NCBI GenBank assembly: GCA_025457985.1
Contig: JALOTI010000003.1
Coordinates: 1 to 17,263 of the forward strand
Length of the DNA: 17,263 nucleotides
DNA from: Leptospira sp.
Lineage (GTDB): Bacteria; Spirochaetota; Leptospiria; Leptospirales; Leptospiraceae
Reading direction: 5' to 3'
Positions 1 to 8,036 of this stretch are shown here, one piece after another. The position numbers and the translations under genes are program-made. The stretch's first letter is position 1. Every line of letters begins with the position of its first letter. The notes beneath the pieces were generated by a model. That model was given only the letters and a program-made list of their open reading frames with translations. It did not search any database and was not told the origin of the DNA.

Positions 1-2
1 TT

Positions 3-317
3 ATGTTTGGCGAAATTCAACAGGAAGTTCCCTACGAAGAACAAGGGAATTACTATGACTGGTCAAACATTCCTGATATTTCTTTCGATTTTTCGCCTGA
101 TGTAACTTATGTTTTACCTGGAAATGGTTATTCTTTTAAAAAGGTATCAGGATTTCGCAATCGAAGGTGGTTGGTTTTTAACAAATCAGAACTGAGTCGT
201 TTGAAGTTTGAAAAACGAAAAAACAATTCAAAAGAAATTACCAATTCGGTGGAATCAGACCTTTCTCCTGGAAAGCGGATTACAAAAGACGACGAAGACG
301 AGTTGATTAACGACTAA
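3..317 (+). CDS. Unrecognised protein, C-terminal part (5' end outside window)
   Basis: I do not recognise this protein. The frame is open from the first bases of the window, and the ATG at position 3 has no upstream sequence to judge as a start, so this is probably the last ~104 residues of a longer protein. The visible part is soluble: an aromatic/acidic N-terminal half (YYDWSNIPDISFDFSP) followed by a very charged tail rich in Lys, Glu, Asp and Asn that ends in DDEDELIND. There is no signal peptide, membrane segment or catalytic motif. It ends with TAA at 315-317 and overlaps the stop end of the convergent FapA-like gene by 11 bp, which leaves no room for an intergenic terminator. Composition matches the neighbouring genes. 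That it is a real gene end is fairly likely; its function is unknown. Confidence 0.55.
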   Translation: MFGEIQQEVPYEEQGNYYDWSNIPDISFDFSPDVTYVLPGNGYSFKKVSGFRNRRWLVFNKSELSRLKFEKRKNNSKEITNSVESDLSPGKRITKDDEDELIND

Positions 318-1968
318 CATTTCTTTCTGTTTGGATAGAACCATCAATTCCGAGTATGAAAGTTGTCTTTCCTACTAAAGAGCTGATCGTCTGGCGGTAG
401 ATTTTTCCAGCACCAAAAGTCAATTCTACACCTGGGAATACTTCTCTCTCCGCAAAAACCGATGCATTTTTATTTGGTTCAAAACTACTGAGTGCAAATT
501 CAAATTGTTTGGATTGGGTTTCTAAAAACTTTGTGAGTTTGTCGTTCGCTTCTTTTAATTTCGTCAAACTATCCTTTTCTTCAAGGGTAAGTTCTTTTTT
601 TTGTGACTTTTCTGCAAGTTTGGTGAGAGTAAGTTGAACTTTGTGGAGGGTGACTTCTTTTTCTGCAATGTCCTTTTTCATCCGATTCAACTCTTCCAAT
701 AAATCGGGTGGAGTACCAATTGCAAGTTTGGTTTTTGTTTCAACAACGGCACCTAGTTTTGTGCAAGCGACTTGGTTACCGGCAATCAATGTTCCTCCGA
801 TGATTTCGCCTCTACCACCTTCTACTCGAATCGTATCCTTGGCTGATAGTTCTGAGTGCATAACTGCCTCTTCGACAAAGATACTACCAGAAGCAGTCAC
901 TTTTCCTTGTTCCACAAACTTTGCATAAATATTTCCTTCAGATTCTATATAACCCTCTCCACGGCCCATAAAACCGCCCGAAATTACGATATCACCTTTT
1001 GCTTTCAAAAAAGCTTTCCCTACAGAATTTTTTATGATGATACTTCCGCTAGTCGTAAGTGAAAATCCATCGCCGATTTTTTCCTCTACAATAATGGTGC
1101 CGGGAAAATCAATATTTCCCGTTGAATAATCGACTGCCTCAAGTTGGATTACTTCATCCACGCGAATTTCACCGATTGGGGAATAGACAGGTCTTCCAGC
1201 TATCTTCGCATACAGTTTGTTATCTGATTCTTCGACATTTGGACCCAAAATCCAGTTAACTATTTTTTCTTCCGGATAGGGAATGATATTACCAGTGACG
1301 GTCTTACCATATTCTCCTTTTTTTGGGGGGATTTTTTCTGCTATAAGGGCACCAGGTTTAACTGATTGGATGATATGGATATCCTTAAAATCGATCCGTC
1401 CATGTTCGTCTTCTTCTAACTTTGGTTTGTTGTCCGAACGAAAATGAAGTCGGATCTCTCCGTCCTTTCCAGGAATGGGGGGAGTTCCTTTAGCAAATAT
1501 TTGGGGAATAAAAAACTCAGGATTTCTAATGCTACTTAGGATAACGGAGTCGATGATTCCAATACTAATTCCAGTGGCAGCAATTTGTTCCCGCATTTGG
1601 TGTTCCGTAAGTAGGGCACCACCATGTTTTGGAGGGTGGAGGACAAATTTAGCCTCCATCTGGTCCTCAGAAATTGTGATGTCGATATAAGAAGGAACAG
1701 GATCACCTTTAGACCATGAACCAATCTCTACTGCTTTGTTTTCGGCGAGTGAGACTATCTTTTTAATTTGGTCTAAATCGTAATCTTCAACACCAAATAA
1801 TTTTACTCTTGCAACGACATCTTTGAATTCTACCTTCTGGCCTTTGGCACCTGGTTTAGAAACTTTTAGAGTTGCCTTTCCTCTTTGGTTTTCAATTTGG
1901 AAAAAACCATTTTCTGAGGCTTCTAAATCCATTAGGATTCTATCTGTATAGGAATTGGGACTATTCAT
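307..1968 (-). CDS. FapA/DUF342 family protein (flagellar assembly protein A-like)
   Basis: A 553-residue protein of the DUF342/FapA family. Seen: an N-terminal alpha/beta region (1-150), the family's Gly/Pro-rich segment KGTPPIPGKDG near 160-170, a second conserved turn KKGEYGKTVTGN near 216-227, then a run of short beta repeats rich in Gly, Ile and Val (about 285-415) that should form a parallel beta-helix. A predicted coiled coil (about 423-490, rich in Leu, Lys and Glu) and a small C-terminal beta region follow. Known: FapA-type proteins are widespread in flagellated bacteria and linked in some species to polar localisation and flagellar assembly; the biochemical role is not settled. The start ATG at 1968 overlaps the end of the upstream glycosyltransferase-like gene by 8 bp, which suggests translational coupling; no strong Shine-Dalgarno site is visible. 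It is the last gene of the minus-strand operon. The family call is strong; a flagellar role here is inference. Confidence 0.85.
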   Translation of the reverse strand: MNSPNSYTDRILMDLEASENGFFQIENQRGKATLKVSKPGAKGQKVEFKDVVARVKLFGVEDYDLDQIKKIVSLAENKAVEIGSWSKGDPVPSYIDITISEDQMEAKFVLHPPKHGGALLTEHQMREQIAATGISIGIIDSVILSSIRNPEFFIPQIFAKGTPPIPGKDGEIRLHFRSDNKPKLEEDEHGRIDFKDIHIIQSVKPGALIAEKIPPKKGEYGKTVTGNIIPYPEEKIVNWILGPNVEESDNKLYAKIAGRPVYSPIGEIRVDEVIQLEAVDYSTGNIDFPGTIIVEEKIGDGFSLTTSGSIIIKNSVGKAFLKAKGDIVISGGFMGRGEGYIESEGNIYAKFVEQGKVTASGSIFVEEAVMHSELSAKDTIRVEGGRGEIIGGTLIAGNQVACTKLGAVVETKTKLAIGTPPDLLEELNRMKKDIAEKEVTLHKVQLTLTKLAEKSQKKELTLEEKDSLTKLKEANDKLTKFLETQSKQFEFALSSFEPNKNASVFAEREVFPGVELTFGAGKIYRQTISSLVGKTTFILGIDGSIQTERNVSR

Positions 1969-3040
1969 TAGTATATTCTAACAATCGATTCATGATCTCA
2001 TTTTCGCCTTCTGTTGAAAAATCAGTATTGAGATTTGCGAAATCAGTACATTCGAATGAAGCCAGTGTTTCCTTAAACTGACAAGAAATTATTTGACTCT
2101 GGTCCATGTATATGGATCGAAAACCTCTTTTTAGAGCAGAAACTAAATAAGGGTATTCGGCAAAATCTCCCCGATCTGTATACAGAATAGGGGTATTCGC
2201 AAAATAGCACTCAGAAAGAATTCCATAGCCGGGTTTGGTGCAAACAAAATCCACAGCTGTCACAAGGTCTGGATAGTGGTCAACTTCTGGAATCAAAATA
2301 TCGGGATTTGAAAGACCGGGCACACCATATGCCACCAGTTTGATAGTATCGGGAAGATTTTTTGTTTCTAAATGTTTCCCTTCTAGTCCATATGCTCCAA
2401 ACGAAAGTAGTATATAAGTTAGATCCTCTCTTAAAGAAAATTTTTCTCTAGCTTTTAGTTTCGATAACTTAGGACGCCTTCCCACCAAACCTATATTTGT
2501 TTTTTCAAGGAATTGCGGCATTGGACAAGAAAAAGGTAAAACCAAAGCTTCGGTTGCAAATCCGTACTCAACTTCCATTTTTTCCGAAATATCTAAAAAA
2601 TAGGAATCATACTTTGCATAATTCTTGTAGATAAAATCCCAAGTAAAATTCCCGAGAAAGATGGAAGTTATACCTGCTTCCAAAGCGATTGTAATTGGAA
2701 GCGAGCCACTATCCGTAAGTATCAAATTAATTTTATTTTCTCGGATATATTTTGTTTCTTCATAAATTCTCCGTTCTTTCGATTTTTCCATATTCTGAAG
2801 TTCTGATTTTGTCAGACTTAAATCAATGGAAAGAGAGTCTTTTTGAGATACACCAACATCGAGAGAAAGATCTCTAAACTTTAGTTTTGGGGACCTTAAA
2901 TCTAAAAATGGAATTCGGGAACTTATTATATGAATTTGTTCAATAAACTCACTGTCGACCATACGTTGGAGTAAGGTTGAGGACCTACTGATATGGCCAA
3001 ATCCATGTCCCGATATGTAGTAATAAATTCTTAATCCCAA
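1961..3040 (-). CDS. GT-B glycosyltransferase-like protein, related to the N-terminal domain of plant L-arabinokinase
   Basis: A 359-residue protein with GT-B (MurG-like) features. Seen: an N-terminal strand and Gly-rich loop YYISGHGFGHISRS (residues 7-20), the segment LGNFTWDFIYKNYAKYD (129-145), and a C-terminal nucleotide-binding-type region with TKPGYGILSEC (268-278) followed by PILYTDRGDFAEYPYL (284-299). The GHGFGH, NF[ST]WDFIY and TKPGYG motifs match what I recall of the N-terminal domain of plant ARA1-type arabinokinases, but the GHMP sugar-kinase half is absent, so this is a stand-alone version. It has no signal peptide or membrane segment, so it is probably cytosolic. Donor and acceptor sugars cannot be read from the sequence. 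The start is TTG at 3040, placed 6 bp after the stop of the TrmH-like gene; there is no ATG until residue 27, which would remove the GHGFGH loop. Family call good, substrate unknown. Confidence 0.75.
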   Translation of the reverse strand: MGLRIYYYISGHGFGHISRSSTLLQRMVDSEFIEQIHIISSRIPFLDLRSPKLKFRDLSLDVGVSQKDSLSIDLSLTKSELQNMEKSKERRIYEETKYIRENKINLILTDSGSLPITIALEAGITSIFLGNFTWDFIYKNYAKYDSYFLDISEKMEVEYGFATEALVLPFSCPMPQFLEKTNIGLVGRRPKLSKLKAREKFSLREDLTYILLSFGAYGLEGKHLETKNLPDTIKLVAYGVPGLSNPDILIPEVDHYPDLVTAVDFVCTKPGYGILSECYFANTPILYTDRGDFAEYPYLVSALKRGFRSIYMDQSQIISCQFKETLASFECTDFANLNTDFSTEGENEIMNRLLEYTNE

Positions 3041-3046
3041 GATCGG

Positions 3047-3883
3047 TTAACCTAAGTTTCTCTGTCTAATGGACTCATATAAAACAATTCCACATGACAT
3101 AGCTAAATTGAGTGAATCAGCTTCACCAAACATTGGTAAAAAAACTGTATCATCGGAATTTTCTTTAGCCAGCTTTGATAGGCCATACTGTTCACTTCCA
3201 AACAAAAATGCTGATGGCGATTTCATATCAATTTTTGTGTAAAGAGTTTTACCTTCGGGAGTAACTGCAAGTATTTGGTAGTTTCTTTGTTTTAGTTCTG
3301 TAACAAGGGTCGATAGGTCTGATAAAAGTACAGGAATTGTAAAAATCGTCCCGGTACTTGCACGAATTACATTAGGGTTGAATAAATCAATTCTTGGGTC
3401 AGTTACAACAACTAGACCAACACCTGCCCCTTCCGCAGTTCGTAATATGGTACCAAGGTTCCCTGGCTTTTCCACTCCTTCCACGATGAGAATTGGGTTA
3501 ATGGGCAAGTTTGGAAACATCTCCCAATTGAGATTTGTATTGGGGGATTCTGCTACTGCAATCAATCCATCAGGTCTATCTCGGTAAGAAATTTTTTCAA
3601 AGATCTTCTTTGGTAATTCATAAATCGGACAATCTGTTCGTTCGATCAGCTTTTCCTCATTTTCACCTAAAAAACATTCTGGGGAAATAAAGAGCGAATG
3701 AATCTTTACTTGAAGTGTCGGAAGGGAACTAGTCTTAGATCCTCCGATTGCCTTAGTAATTTCTCGAAACCCTTCAATAAAAAATTTCCCTTCCTCATCT
3801 CTATTCTTTTTATCCTTAAGCCCAGAGACCCATTTAATTTTGGGATTGGAAAAACTTGTGATTGGAAATCGCCTGCGGTTCAT
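3047..3883 (-). CDS. TrmH/SpoU family RNA 2'-O-ribose methyltransferase
   Basis: A 278-residue SPOUT-class methyltransferase that should transfer a methyl group from S-adenosylmethionine to a ribose 2'-OH in rRNA or tRNA. Seen: an N-terminal substrate-binding region of the SpoU type (GKFFIEGFREITKAI, 32-46), then the three trefoil-knot motifs in order: motif 1 KPGNLGTILRTAEGAG (139-154, with Asn142 and catalytic-type Arg148), motif 2 LFGSEQYGL (227-235, with Glu231), and motif 3 DSLNLAMSCGIVLYE (256-270, with Ser257 and Asn259). NPNVIRASTGTIF (169-181) is also typical. Length is normal for the RlmB/TsnR group. The target nucleotide cannot be assigned. The ATG at 3883 has no visible Shine-Dalgarno site and sits 3 bp after the stop of another RNA-methyltransferase-like gene, so translation is likely coupled. 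Confidence 0.9.
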   Translation of the reverse strand: MNRRRFPITSFSNPKIKWVSGLKDKKNRDEEGKFFIEGFREITKAIGGSKTSSLPTLQVKIHSLFISPECFLGENEEKLIERTDCPIYELPKKIFEKISYRDRPDGLIAVAESPNTNLNWEMFPNLPINPILIVEGVEKPGNLGTILRTAEGAGVGLVVVTDPRIDLFNPNVIRASTGTIFTIPVLLSDLSTLVTELKQRNYQILAVTPEGKTLYTKIDMKSPSAFLFGSEQYGLSKLAKENSDDTVFLPMFGEADSLNLAMSCGIVLYESIRQRNLG

Positions 3884-3886
3884 TTA

Positions 3887-4723
3887 TTAGTTTTTTAAAA
3901 AAAAGGAACAAAAGCCAGCCGGGTATTTTTTACCAGACTTTTCAGGAATAAAAAGTTCTTCTGAAGTATACGTTCCCGGAGATTTGATTCGGCTAGATAA
4001 CATTCGTTCTAAGGTCAAAGGACTAAATCCCTGGCTATGGCAACTTAAGATTACAAACTCAGGTTTGGCGTTGCATAGCTCCATCAATGCATCCATAAGC
4101 TCAGGTAGGTGTTCTTCAATTTTCCATACCTCACCTTTGGAGCCTCTGCCAAATGTAGGGGGGTCTAGTATAAAACCATGGTATTTTTTACCACGTTTGA
4201 TCTCCCGTCGGATAAATTTGAGAACATCGTCAACGATCCAACGAACAGGTTTGGAATCGAGACCCGAGAGTTTTGCATTTTCTCTTGCCCAATCGACCAT
4301 ACCTTTAGAGGCATCTACATGGCAAACACTCATGCCAGCATCTAAACAAGCTAAGGTGGAGCCACCGGAGTAAGCGAAGAGATTTAAAACTTCCAATGAA
4401 GTTTTGGATTTCCCTATCTCTTTAATTCGCTTCCAGTTTGTTATTTGTTCGGGAAAAATTCCAATATGACCAAAAGGTGTGAGTTTAATTTTGAAAGTTA
4501 GGTCTAGGAGCTGAATTGTAAAACTTTCTGGAATTTTTGAATGATACTTCCAATGTCCAGAACCAGTATCATTTTTTATATACTCCCCCGTGGGGTCGCT
4601 CCAGATTTTTGGAGTCTCCTTTTCATAAGCTGAGGAAGGGGAAGATCTTAGAAGTTTGTAACCACCAACTATTTCTAATTTGGAAAAATTTCCTGAGTCC
4701 AACAATTCGTATCCGTTTTTCAT
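3887..4723 (-). CDS. Class I SAM-dependent methyltransferase, RlmI-like (COG1092 type)
   Basis: A 278-residue Rossmann-fold methyltransferase. Seen: SAM-binding motif I VLNLFAYSGGSTLACLDAG (112-130), an acidic residue ending the second strand in HVDASKGMVDWARENA (135-150), motif III around VDDVLKFI (164-171), and the catalytic-site motif DPPTFGRGSKG (187-197), followed by FVILSCHS (223-230). This order is typical of the RlmI/RlmK group, which makes m5C or m2G in 23S rRNA, but the N-terminal PUA domain of RlmI is missing and replaced by about 90 residues of beta-rich sequence. An rRNA base is the likely substrate, by family. Its ATG overlaps the stop of the upstream sensor/phosphatase gene as ATGA (4 bp), and the next gene starts 3 bp after its stop, so two RNA-modifying enzymes are translated together. 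Fold certain, exact target unknown. Confidence 0.85.
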   Translation of the reverse strand: MKNGYELLDSGNFSKLEIVGGYKLLRSSPSSAYEKETPKIWSDPTGEYIKNDTGSGHWKYHSKIPESFTIQLLDLTFKIKLTPFGHIGIFPEQITNWKRIKEIGKSKTSLEVLNLFAYSGGSTLACLDAGMSVCHVDASKGMVDWARENAKLSGLDSKPVRWIVDDVLKFIRREIKRGKKYHGFILDPPTFGRGSKGEVWKIEEHLPELMDALMELCNAKPEFVILSCHSQGFSPLTLERMLSSRIKSPGTYTSEELFIPEKSGKKYPAGFCSFFLKN

Positions 4724-6657
4724 ATCAGTTCCAAAAAAATAAAAGTAATGTCGTCATCCCATTCTTTGATTTCCCGTTTGCAGAACGACTCTAAATCTTG
4801 TATCAATTTCGTTTTGAAGAGTGAAGATGGCAAATCTCGATATGTTCGTAAGAATTCTATGAGACGACCCTCGCCGTACATTTGGCCATAAGGATCAAAT
4901 GATTCCAAAACTCCATCACTCAGAAGTAAAACTCGATCCCCAGCCAAAACTTGGTAACTCTCTTCTTCGATTTGGATTTCAGGAAAGGCACCAACTATCC
5001 TTCCCTTCGGATGGATTTTAATTATCTCTCCAGATTTTCTCTGTAAGTAAGAGCTAGGGTGGCCCGCTCGCCCAAACCGCCAAACTGTTGCCGAAGTATT
5101 AAGATAAACATAGGAGGCAGTGAGATATTGTGGCGAACAATTTCCAAATAAAACACGATTCATACCTTCTAACACTCGTTTGGGCGAAAAAAGGTTTTCT
5201 TTTTGAGTTGTGAAGGCAACTTTCCCCATTGCTGAAATCAGAGATGCAGGAATTCCATGACCGGAAACATCACATAAAAGCAAACCGATCTCATTAGAAT
5301 TGGGTGAGTAGTATTCGTAAAAATCGCCACCCACATCTTTCATCGGGAGAATGAAGATTTGAATATTTAGTCCTTCCACTTTAGGAATTTGTTTGGGCAG
5401 TGATTGCATTAAGATGTCACGAGAGATCGTTCTTTCTTTATGTAAATTTGCAATCTGAGCAATTGCCTTATCTTTTTCTTGCCTTAATATTTGAATACGA
5501 TCTGCAAGCGCAAAAGAAAAAATTACCAAATCACCGAGAGAGGCAAATGGAAACAACATCTCTTCAAAAAATTCAGAAGTGGGTAAAACTCCCATTTTTA
5601 AAATAGCATACAGAACTCCTGAGAGAAGCAAAAAGGCAAATGCCCAAAAAAAGTAATAATAAGATCGAATTTTTTTACGTAACCCGGACACTAAGACCAC
5701 TAAGAGATATGAACAGACAACGAGTGTGATCCAGGTAACACCAATGCTCGCCGCTCTGATTCCGCCGAAGACAGCTAGAATCGTGTTGCCAAGAGCTATC
5801 CAAGATAAAACGGTTGATATGCGGTGAATCTTAGGGAATCGTTTTTTAATTCTTAGGAAGTGGGTTGAAAATCTGATAAAAAAATAAAGACAAAGACTGA
5901 AGAAAAATGGGATTCCAATCCGTTTTAAATAAAATGATTCAGGCACGAAAAAATAAGACCAAAAACCCAGTAACGATAGTTGACCAAAGCCAAATGTAAG
6001 AACATATCCAAGGTAATAAAAATAGTTTATATCTCGAACAAAAAACGAAACCGCAATATTATATAAGAAAATCAAACATAAAGAACCGAAAAACAAACCA
6101 TATATCCACTGTTTTGTGTAGTCTTCTGTATGCAGGGTTTTTTCTTGAATCAAACGTATTGAAAATTGGATAGAGATATCTGAGTTCACCTTGATGTATA
6201 TAGGTGATCCATACTTTATTTCCTTTAGATCAAAGATGAAATTTCTATGCGGAAGATATCGTTTGGACATAGGAAATATATGTCCGGATCTATCCTCTTT
6301 CCATTCGTCCGATTTTGTTTGGTAAAAGATCTGAATGGAATCGATATTCTGCGCGTTGATAAATAGAAGATAACTCTCGAGGTTGGGGAAGGACTTTGAA
6401 TCGGGTAACTTGAGCCAAAGATTTCCAGTGTCGAATCCAAAATTGACGAAGGTTTCTTGGATGGGAGTAAAGTCTGCCTGGTTTTGTATTTCAGGGAATT
6501 CTAAAAATTTTTTGGTATCAATTTTATAGTAAAACTGCTCTGTAATTTTTAATCCATCTAGTTCATTCTTGTCTTCACCTAAAATAGGAAGTAAAAAAAA
6601 CGAATGGCATAGTAAGAATAGGAAAAAAGATCTCACGGGGAGGATAGATCGGGACAA
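4720..6657 (-). CDS. 7TMR-DISM sensor fused to SpoIIE-type PP2C serine phosphatase
   Basis: A 645-residue membrane sensor. Seen: a hydrophobic signal sequence (about 9-27), a periplasmic beta-rich 7TMR-DISMED2-like domain (about 35-175) with the family feature FGFDTGNLWLKL (73-84), about seven hydrophobic helices (roughly 185-385), a short coiled linker (390-420), and a C-terminal PP2C/SpoIIE phosphatase. The metal-binding motifs are intact: DVGGDFYEY (441-449), CDVSGHGIPASL (462-473), LLSDGVLES (578-586) and EWDDDITFI (632-640). It should sense a periplasmic or membrane ligand and dephosphorylate a serine phosphoprotein, typically an anti-sigma-factor antagonist, in the cytosol; no partner gene is nearby. 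The start is TTG at 6657, preceded by AAGGGA at a good distance; a GTG seven codons in has no such site. It lies 24 bp after gltA and overlaps the following methyltransferase gene by ATGA. Ligand unknown; the architecture is clear. Confidence 0.9.
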   Translation of the reverse strand: MSRSILPVRSFFLFLLCHSFFLLPILGEDKNELDGLKITEQFYYKIDTKKFLEFPEIQNQADFTPIQETFVNFGFDTGNLWLKLPDSKSFPNLESYLLFINAQNIDSIQIFYQTKSDEWKEDRSGHIFPMSKRYLPHRNFIFDLKEIKYGSPIYIKVNSDISIQFSIRLIQEKTLHTEDYTKQWIYGLFFGSLCLIFLYNIAVSFFVRDINYFYYLGYVLTFGFGQLSLLGFWSYFFVPESFYLKRIGIPFFFSLCLYFFIRFSTHFLRIKKRFPKIHRISTVLSWIALGNTILAVFGGIRAASIGVTWITLVVCSYLLVVLVSGLRKKIRSYYYFFWAFAFLLLSGVLYAILKMGVLPTSEFFEEMLFPFASLGDLVIFSFALADRIQILRQEKDKAIAQIANLHKERTISRDILMQSLPKQIPKVEGLNIQIFILPMKDVGGDFYEYYSPNSNEIGLLLCDVSGHGIPASLISAMGKVAFTTQKENLFSPKRVLEGMNRVLFGNCSPQYLTASYVYLNTSATVWRFGRAGHPSSYLQRKSGEIIKIHPKGRIVGAFPEIQIEEESYQVLAGDRVLLLSDGVLESFDPYGQMYGEGRLIEFLRTYRDLPSSLFKTKLIQDLESFCKREIKEWDDDITFIFLELI

Positions 6658-6668
6658 GGTTTCCCTTG
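6655..6668 (-). promoter_or_regulatory. Small GAAA-loop hairpin over a TTG start codon and its Shine-Dalgarno site
   Basis: In the RNA sense (minus strand) the sequence reads CAAGG-GAAA-CCTTG: a perfect 5-bp stem closed by a GNRA-type loop. The last three bases of the stem are the TTG start codon of the sensor/phosphatase gene, and the first arm plus loop carry the AAGGGA ribosome-binding match. A folded hairpin would hide both, so it could tune initiation between gltA and this gene. A 5-bp stem can occur by chance; the function is inference. Confidence 0.3.
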
Positions 6669-6681
6669 CCCCAAAGAGGTG

Positions 6682-7968
6682 TTAGCCTTTTTTTGCTTTG
6701 TCGTAAGGAGTTTCCTTAGGACCAGTATAGATCTGTCTAGGTCGACCGATCTTTAAACTTGGATCTTCAATCATCTCTTTCCATTGAGCAATCCATCCTG
6801 GTAATCTTCCCATTGCAAACATAACAGTAAACATATTGGTTGGGATTCCCAATGCTCGGTAGATAATTCCAGAATAAAAATCTACGTTTGGATAGAGTTT
6901 TCTTTCAACGAAATAAGGATCGTTTAACGCAGCTTCTTCGAGTTCTTTTGCGATATCTAAAAGTGGGTCTTTGATTCCTAATTTGTTGAGTACTTTATCG
7001 CAGGCAACTTTTATGATTTTTGCTCTTGGATCAAAATTTTTGTAAACCCGGTGGCCGAATCCATTCAAACGGAAGCTAGAGTTTTTATCTTTTGCTTGCT
7101 CGACGATTTTTTTAACAGAAAGACCACTCTTTTTGATTCCTTCTAACATCTCTAACACTTCCTGGTTTGCTCCACCATGTCGTGGACCCCAAAGTGCAAG
7201 AATGCCTGCAGATATAGCTCCATACAAGTTTGCTAAAGATGAGCCCACCAAACGAACCGTTGATGTAGAACAGTTTTGTTCGTGATCTGCATGTAAAATA
7301 AGTAGGAGATTTAAAGCTGAAACAATTTCTGGATCGATATGGTAGTCTTCCGCAGGTACGGCAAACATCATATTAAGAAAGTTACTCGCATAATCCAGGT
7401 GATTGAGTGGGTGAATGATCGGTTGCCCAATGGATTTTTTATAGGCATATGCTGCAATCGTTGGAAATTTTGCGAGAAGGCGAATGATAGATATCTCTCT
7501 ATGTTCCTCGTTCATTGGATCGTATGAGTCTTGGTAATAGGTAGACAAACAACCCATCATACAAGACATGATCGCCATAGGGTGTCCATCTTTTGGAAAT
7601 CCATTGAACAAACGTTTGAGGTCTTCATGGATCATCGTATGTTTTGTGATAGAACTATTCCATGCTTTTAGTTCAGCATCATTTGGCAATTTTCCATAAA
7701 TTAAGAGATAAGCGACTTCAGTGAATGTAGATTTTGCAGCAAGGTCTTCAATGGGAATTCCTCTGTAGCGAAGGATCCCTTGTTCACCGTCCAAAAATGT
7801 GATCGAGCTCGTACAAGCTCCCGTATTTAAATACCCTGAGTCAATCGTAACATAACCTGTAAGTTGGCGCAATTTTGTGATATCAATTGCCTTTTCATCT
7901 TCGCTTCCAACTAAAATTGGGAGTTCAAACTCCTTTCCGTCCACTTTAAGAATTGCCTTTTCGGACAT
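6682..7968 (-). CDS. gltA: Citrate synthase (type II, hexameric-type)
   Basis: A 428-residue citrate synthase that condenses oxaloacetate and acetyl-CoA to citrate in the TCA cycle, in the cytosol. Seen: the N-terminal beta-rich domain of the bacterial long form (1-60), then HADHEQNCSTSTVRLVGSS (226-244), the active-site segment GPRHGGANQEV (261-271, His264), GFGHRVYKNFDPRA (303-316, His306) and YPNVDFYSGI (359-368, catalytic Asp363). The three catalytic residues match His264, His305 and Asp362 of the E. coli enzyme almost position for position, and the length is the family norm. The ATG at 7968 has a strong ribosome site AGGAG five bases upstream. It lies 68 bp after a lytic transglycosylase gene, the largest gap in this gene run, so it may have its own promoter there. 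The downstream sensor/phosphatase gene follows after 24 bp. Confidence 0.97.
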   Translation of the reverse strand: MSEKAILKVDGKEFELPILVGSEDEKAIDITKLRQLTGYVTIDSGYLNTGACTSSITFLDGEQGILRYRGIPIEDLAAKSTFTEVAYLLIYGKLPNDAELKAWNSSITKHTMIHEDLKRLFNGFPKDGHPMAIMSCMMGCLSTYYQDSYDPMNEEHREISIIRLLAKFPTIAAYAYKKSIGQPIIHPLNHLDYASNFLNMMFAVPAEDYHIDPEIVSALNLLLILHADHEQNCSTSTVRLVGSSLANLYGAISAGILALWGPRHGGANQEVLEMLEGIKKSGLSVKKIVEQAKDKNSSFRLNGFGHRVYKNFDPRAKIIKVACDKVLNKLGIKDPLLDIAKELEEAALNDPYFVERKLYPNVDFYSGIIYRALGIPTNMFTVMFAMGRLPGWIAQWKEMIEDPSLKIGRPRQIYTGPKETPYDKAKKG

Positions 7969-7985
7969 ACCTTCTCCTGTTCTTA

Positions 7986-8007
7986 TCTATCTTTTTCTTA
8001 AGATAGA
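7986..8007 (-). promoter_or_regulatory. Perfect 8-bp inverted repeat in the gltA leader
   Basis: TCTATCTT at 7986-7993 and AAGATAGA at 8000-8007 are exact reverse complements with a 6-base spacer, about 18 bases upstream of the gltA start and just before its AGGAG site. The stem is AT-rich and is not followed by a T-run in the direction of transcription, so it is a poor intrinsic terminator. It could be an operator half-site pair, an RNA-stabilising hairpin or a leader element. It is the most distinct structure in the 68-bp gap between the transglycosylase and gltA; I see no clear -35/-10 pair beside it. Confidence 0.4.
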
Positions 8008-8036
8008 CAGGGGAAAAGACAAGGAAAAGCCATTTT

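Noticed and set aside
3984..4373. 129-codon plus-strand frame opposite the RlmI-like gene
   Set aside because: It covers the methyltransferase motifs in antisense and has no ribosome site or domain.
7986..8007. Intrinsic terminator between the transglycosylase and gltA
   Set aside because: The stem is AT-rich and no T-run follows it in the transcribed direction, so I list it only as an inverted repeat.
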